DNA from: Cylindrodendrum hubeiense
Lineage: Eukaryota; Ascomycota; Sordariomycetes; Hypocreales; Nectriaceae
Length of the DNA: 11,155 nt
NCBI GenBank assembly: GCA_014621425.1
Contig: JAANBB010000773.1
Location: 1-11,155, forward strand
Reading direction: 5' to 3'
Under the pieces are notes generated by a model. The model worked only from the letters and a program-made list of their open reading frames with translations, did no database searches and was not told where the DNA came from. Positions within the stretch are counted from its first letter, which is position 1. Every line of letters begins with the position of its first letter. Below, one piece after another: positions 8,055 through 11,155 of this stretch. A program made the translations under genes and the position numbers.

Positions 8055-11042
8055 GTCCGTATTGGATATCTTCGGACTGAACCCACCCCGCTCGTCTTCA
8101 GGATTAGCATCTGGCTCCAGGCTGGATGCAGGCTCTCCATTTTCATTGGATTCCGCCAAAGTAGATACGTCGGCTGGTATCGTGGTCTCAACCTCGGGAA
8201 TAAGCTCCGCGGTAGGGGTTTCCGTCGTCTCGGGCTCCGGTGGAGTATCTTCGCTAGGATCCGCAGCCTTATCAACCGCTGAGTCGGCCGCATCGGTTGT
8301 AGGTCCAGCGCTGGTCTCTTCGGATGGGGTAGCAATTCCAGACTCAGGCTCCGTAGTCTCCTCGAGTGCAGCCTTCTTCTTCTTCTTTTTCTTGTCCTTC
8401 TTGGACTTTTTGGTCGGAAGGGACTCGGGATCCTCGGTGGCGGGGACCGGCGGTTCAGCGGGAGGTTGATCGGAGGGCTGGTCGGAGGCAGAGGCATCGG
8501 GGGTCTCGGCAGCCGGAGCATCTACTAGATCCTGGACGGGCGGGGTTTCTAAGGGGGTTTGGAGATCAGCCGGCTTTGTCTGCTCATCACTTTCTGGGGC
8601 AATTTCGGGGATCTCCTCCGGATCCAGAGGAGGTGTAGATTCATCAGTAGGGGGGAGAGCCTCGACGGGCTCCTCACTGCCCTTAGCCAGCATGTCGACA
8701 CCATTTGAGGAGGTTTCATCCGTCGCAGTGTCCTTGGTGCCATTTAGATCGAGTTCCCGAGTGGTCTCATCAGAAGGCTCCTGAGGTGCAGGCTCGCCCT
8801 CGGGCTGTTTTTCGGCGTCGTCAAGGGAGAGTGAGTTCTTCTTCTTTTTCTTCTTGTTCTTCTTTCCCTTCTTAGGAGCTTCAGGTTCGGCCTCGGGCTC
8901 AACAGGAGCTGTTTCCGTGACTGACGCGGCTTCAGCAGTTGGAGGACTATCGCCGGTTTCCTCTACAGGGGGGGTTGAAATAACTGTTTCTTCCTCGACT
9001 GGCGGTTCTGCTTCGGTCGGTGCGAAGGGCTCGGTAAGCTGTTCCGGTTCTTGTGTGGGAGGGTCTTCCGCGAGTGATTCTTGTGTGATAGGCTCTTCCG
9101 TGAGTGGTTCTTGTGTGAGCGGTTCTTCCGTGAGCGGTTCTGCCGTGAGAGGTTCTGCCGTGAGTGGTTCTTGCGTGAGGGCCTCTTCCGTGAGTGGTTC
9201 TTGTGTAAGAGGTTCTACCGTGAGTGGTTCTTGCGTGAGGGCCTCTTCCGTGAGTGGTTCTTGTGTAAGAGGTTCTTCCGTGAGTGGTTCTTGCGTGAGG
9301 GAAGATTGTTCAGAATTCTCAAGCGGTGAATCTTGGACTGTGTCTGATTCGGCCAAGGACACAGACTTGCTCTTCTTCTTTTTCTTCTTGGACTTCTTTC
9401 CGCTTATTGGTACGGTCTCCTCGCCGGCAGGAACCTCCTGCACCACCTCTGAGATCTCGGTATCACGGGTTGCCTCAGCGGAATCGTTCACAATGGGGTC
9501 ATCCACGGGCTTGTGAACTCCGAAGTCTTCGATAACTTGCGCGGGGTCGATTGGCGTTTCATCAAACTTAGTCTCATCGGTTACCGGGCCTTCCGTAAGG
9601 CCGCGGGTTTCCTCAGGAGTCTCAGGAATGGGTGCCTCAAGAGACTTATCGGCACTGAAGTCCTCGACAAGCTCAATTGGCTGAACAGAAAGTTCTTCAG
9701 GCTTGGGCTCCTCCGCAAGGCTCTCATAAGGCTTCTCAATGGGTTCAGCGGCAGCAGGCGATGGTTCCTCGGCCTGGGGCACCTCTGGCATTTCCTCTTC
9801 GGCGCCCTGGTTCTTCTTCTTTTTCTTGTTCTTCTTAGCCTTTTTCTTTGAGGTTCCTTCCGTTGCTTCGGTTGTCTCCGTTGTTGTCGAAGCCTCGGGT
9901 GCCTGTGTCTTAACATCCTCAATAACGTTGGCAGCGTCGTCATTGATTGGAGTGTCAAGGCCAACTTCTTCGGGAACAAGAGAGGACTCCTCGGGTTGGG
10001 CAGACTCGAAGTCGATTGACGTAGCCTGGGAATCCTCTACTGGGGCATCACCTTGAGAGAAAAGTGGCTCAGAAACAAAAGACTCCAGAGCAGCAGGAGG
10101 CTTAGGCTCCCTCGTCACATTATCGGCATCAGGTAGAGCGTCTGTCTTACTCTCAGCCTCGTCGGGGTCTTCGGTATTCTCTGGGGTATCGGTTCCAATG
10201 TCCCAGGCCGAGAGAGCATCGTCTGAAAGGTCTCCTGCGGGTTGTTCGTCTAGGCTCTTCTGGCTGTCGGGTTCAAGCACTTCAGTGGTTAGATTTCTGT
10301 CTTCCTGGGAGCCTTCAGGAACGGAGGAGGCTTCCTCAGCATCAACGAATTTGTCAATGTCCTCCGAAGGTGGAGTCGGGGTGGTGTCCTCTTGAGCAGC
10401 AGCCGGGGGAGTGGAATTATCTTCCGGTTCCCAATGCACCGACTTTCTCTTCTTCTTCTTCTTGCCCTTCGGGGTTTCGGCGGTCTCCTGCTCAGGCACA
10501 AGTTCGGGCTCAGGCTTGGGTGTGGTTGATAATTCTTCAGGGGAGGACTCGTCCACCAAGAGTGATTCCGTAGCCTGTTCAAGCAAATCCTTGGTGACAC
10601 CGGCATCACCAGACTGTTCCACTTCCTCAGACGTGATGGGCAACGGCTCCTCAGACAGCGTAGAAATTTCCGGAGTCTCAGAAGATAAAGGGTCTTCAGA
10701 TTGTGCACCCTTCTTCTTCTTCTTTTTCTTCTTTGACTTTGACGGAGTCTCCGACATCTCTTCTGGGATAGGCGCAGCAATAGGCTCGGCGGCAGGCTCG
10801 GCGGTAGGCTCAGTGACAGGCTCAACAGTAGAGTCAATAGCAGGTTCGGCGACAGGCTCGGCGGGCTGCTCGGGAAAAGACTTGTCGATAGGCTCGACAG
10901 CAGGTTCAGAAGCAGGAAGTTCAGGGGCAGGTTCAGTAGCCGGCTCGCCAAAAGGTTCGATGGTAGGCTCGGTGACAAGCTCAACAGTAGGTTCAAGAGC
11001 AGGTTCGGCCGCCCGCTCGGCAACAGACTCGGTGATAGGCAC
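8034..11042 (-). CDS. Giant involucrin-repeat / leashin-like disordered protein, upstream part (frame differs from the downstream part)
   Basis: About 1000 minus-strand codons form one open frame with the same Pro/Glu/Ala/Thr composition and lysine blocks as the downstream part. Blocks lie at about 10707-10745, 10441-10473, 9808-9857, 9371-9405, 8835-8880 and 8370-8418. It opens with tetrapeptides of EPAx type and later contains seventeen EPLTx-type pentapeptides. The frame ends at TAA 8034-8036, just past the run of six A, while the other frame continues with [10 protein letters not shown], so I read the two parts as one gene. The boundary at 11042 is only a GTG codon; the frame is open upstream to a TGA at 11115-11117, but that stretch overlaps myosin-coding sequence in another frame. 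There is no good ATG context, so the true N-terminus is not seen. The product is predicted to be disordered and highly charged. The leashin-like assignment is inference from architecture. Confidence 0.6.
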   Translation of the reverse strand: MPITESVAERAAEPALEPTVELVTEPTIEPFGEPATEPAPELPASEPAVEPIDKSFPEQPAEPVAEPAIDSTVEPVTEPTAEPAAEPIAAPIPEEMSETPSKSKKKKKKKKGAQSEDPLSSETPEISTLSEEPLPITSEEVEQSGDAGVTKDLLEQATESLLVDESSPEELSTTPKPEPELVPEQETAETPKGKKKKKRKSVHWEPEDNSTPPAAAQEDTTPTPPSEDIDKFVDAEEASSVPEGSQEDRNLTTEVLEPDSQKSLDEQPAGDLSDDALSAWDIGTDTPENTEDPDEAESKTDALPDADNVTREPKPPAALESFVSEPLFSQGDAPVEDSQATSIDFESAQPEESSLVPEEVGLDTPINDDAANVIEDVKTQAPEASTTTETTEATEGTSKKKAKKNKKKKKNQGAEEEMPEVPQAEEPSPAAAEPIEKPYESLAEEPKPEELSVQPIELVEDFSADKSLEAPIPETPEETRGLTEGPVTDETKFDETPIDPAQVIEDFGVHKPVDDPIVNDSAEATRDTEISEVVQEVPAGEETVPISGKKSKKKKKKSKSVSLAESDTVQDSPLENSEQSSLTQEPLTEEPLTQEPLTEEALTQEPLTVEPLTQEPLTEEALTQEPLTAEPLTAEPLTEEPLTQEPLTEEPITQESLAEDPPTQEPEQLTEPFAPTEAEPPVEEETVISTPPVEETGDSPPTAEAASVTETAPVEPEAEPEAPKKGKKNKKKKKKNSLSLDDAEKQPEGEPAPQEPSDETTRELDLNGTKDTATDETSSNGVDMLAKGSEEPVEALPPTDESTPPLDPEEIPEIAPESDEQTKPADLQTPLETPPVQDLVDAPAAETPDASASDQPSDQPPAEPPVPATEDPESLPTKKSKKDKKKKKKKAALEETTEPESGIATPSEETSAGPTTDAADSAVDKAADPSEDTPPEPETTETPTAELIPEVETTIPADVSTLAESNENGEPASSLEPDANPEDERGGFSPKISNTDKKDQEG
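8049..8054 (-). other. Homopolymer frameshift joining the two halves of the giant gene
   Basis: The plus strand has six T (six A in the sense strand). As written, the upstream frame reads [10 protein letters not shown] and stops at 8034-8036. With five A it would read [13 protein letters not shown] and run straight into the long downstream frame. Lysine-rich text on both sides and identical protein composition support a single gene. The simplest reading is a one-base insertion, either a sequencing/assembly error or a real slippage mutation. The tract is not arranged as a canonical -1 slippery heptamer in the incoming frame, so programmed frameshifting is less likely. Confidence 0.7.
9046..9300 (-). 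repeat. 15-bp coding minisatellite, 17 units (EPLTx pentapeptides)
   Basis: Seventeen consecutive 15-bp units without length change fill this 255-bp stretch. A typical plus-strand unit is ggttcttgtgtgagc or ggctcttccgtgagt. In the sense direction they encode [20 protein letters not shown] and LTAEP variants, degenerating to [10 protein letters not shown] and PTQEP at the left end. A higher-order period is also visible: 9181-9240 and 9241-9300 are 60-bp copies differing at one base (9217 a versus 9277 t), which marks a recent duplication. Because the unit is a multiple of three, copy-number change leaves the frame intact and only alters protein length. Confidence 0.93.
10769..11040 (-). repeat. 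Degenerate 12-bp repeat coding for EPxx tetrapeptides
   Basis: Roughly 22 units of a 12-bp motif, plus-strand consensus near caggctcggcga or taggctcggtga, encode tetrapeptides such as [16 protein letters not shown] and EPAV. Units vary in third positions and by substitution, and phase is largely kept. The array ends abruptly at about 11040, where the sequence becomes myosin-coding, so its right edge coincides with the suspected breakpoint. Like the 15-bp array, it can expand or contract without breaking the frame. Confidence 0.85.
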
Positions 11043-11155
11043 GCAGCTGGGTCGGCGTGAGCTGTCTTGGTCGCATCCTTCATCGCGGAAAAGATACCAG
11101 GAGGTCTGATCTGTTCAATCAAGTCGCACACGACCTTGTTGTCAAAGTAAGTGAT
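11039..11155 (-). CDS. Class I myosin motor-domain fragment (Myo1/MyoA type), truncated at both ends
   Basis: The minus strand from the right edge reads [20 protein letters not shown], followed by [19 protein letters not shown]. This is the characteristic stretch of the fungal class I myosin motor that follows the relay region. The [18 protein letters not shown] and TAHADPAA signatures are conserved in ascomycete myosin-I proteins, which drive actin-patch endocytosis and polarised growth. The variant wording resembles Sordariomycete/Leotiomycete-type Myo1 more than the Aspergillus form; this is from memory of the family. In homologs the motor continues with a D-[RN]-[TN]-F stretch. Here that continuation is missing and the next bases are the 12-bp repeat of the giant protein. 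The myosin frame runs on into a Leu/Ser/Pro-rich antisense-like shadow that is not the repeat protein's frame. The fragment is therefore broken: an assembly chimera, a rearrangement, or an exon end with an unseen structure. Confidence 0.8.

Larger units (their letters stand above)
872..10745 (-). repeat. Dispersed lysine-block family ([13 protein letters not shown] type), about 22 copies
   Basis: Approximate positions are 872-901, 1463-1486, 2030-2065, 2462-2500, 2957-2998, 3359-3427, 3992-4036, 4436-4480, 4910-4953, 5321-5395, 5768-5808, 6208-6250, 6641-6690, 7044-7092, 7748-7807, 8036-8054, 8370-8418, 8835-8880, 9371-9405, 9808-9857, 10441-10473 and 10707-10745. Most neighbours are 400-470 bp apart, about 145 residues. 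Many copies share wording at DNA level, for example plus-strand cccttcttctttttcttctt followed by gtc, ttctt, then aga. That points to descent from duplicated modules and not just shared amino-acid composition. Lysine is coded mostly by AAG with an occasional AAA, leaving long pyrimidine tracts on the plus strand; the longest clean one I read is 4438-4465. Confidence 0.85.

Noticed and set aside
8040..8060. Programmed ribosomal frameshift site
   Set aside because: The incoming frame reads GAC AAA AAA GAT, which is not an X XXY YYZ heptamer in the right phase, and I see no clear downstream stem. A homopolymer indel is simpler.
9046..9300. CRISPR-like array
   Set aside because: Units are contiguous 15-bp coding repeats without spacers, in frame with the surrounding protein.
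872..10745. Lysine blocks read as nuclear or nucleolar localisation signals
   Set aside because: They match basic NLS patterns trivially, but some 22 regularly spaced copies argue for a structural role; sequence alone cannot support nuclear targeting.
11036..11047. Intron boundary explaining the end of the myosin sequence
   Set aside because: The only GT there starts GTGCCT, a poor fungal donor, and what follows is open coding repeat over 3 kb, not intron-like sequence.
10289..11131. A single minus-strand frame running from myosin into Leu/Ser/Pro-rich sequence, as if a myosin fusion
   Set aside because: After the HADPAAC stretch the text becomes repetitive Leu/Ser/Pro, the frame-shifted reading of the EPxx repeat, so it is not a real fusion protein.

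Overview
The window looks like a piece of a filamentous ascomycete (Pezizomycotina) genome. It is dominated by one enormous, low-complexity protein-coding region on the minus strand, open at the left edge and without a recognisable start. The translated protein is rich in Pro, Glu, Ala, Thr, Val and Ser. It is punctuated about every 440 bp by lysine blocks of the type [13 protein letters not shown], some carrying a Trp/Tyr-anchored lead such as DEYAGLSKKQKKK or DAEWALPAKK. Towards its C-terminal side (left end) it changes to an Arg/Asp/Ser/Gly-rich sequence with RDSG motifs. This architecture best matches the giant fungal 'involucrin repeat' proteins, which include leashin (LAH), the tether that holds Woronin bodies near the septal pore. 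The assignment rests on composition and motif style; no globular domain is present to prove it.

Layout, read in the direction of translation (right to left). 11155-11039: about 39 codons of a class I myosin motor domain. About 11040-8034: about 1000 codons of the repeat protein, containing a 12-bp repeat (10769-11040) and a 15-bp minisatellite (9046-9300). 8049-8054: a homopolymer where the frame changes by one base. 8054-1: about 2680 further codons of the same protein in the second frame, running off the left edge in an array of RERAD-type pentapeptides.

Two discontinuities matter. First, the frame changes at a run of six A (minus strand), and a one-base shorter run would join both halves cleanly into one polypeptide of at least about 3,680 residues. 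Second, the myosin sequence stops in mid-domain exactly where the 12-bp repeat starts, and the two are out of frame. This looks like a chimeric junction (assembly or real rearrangement), not an ordinary fusion gene.

No RNA genes, transposon, CRISPR array, promoter or terminator could be supported. The plus strand has several long but Ser/Gly-rich open frames that are antisense shadows of the repeat-protein codons.
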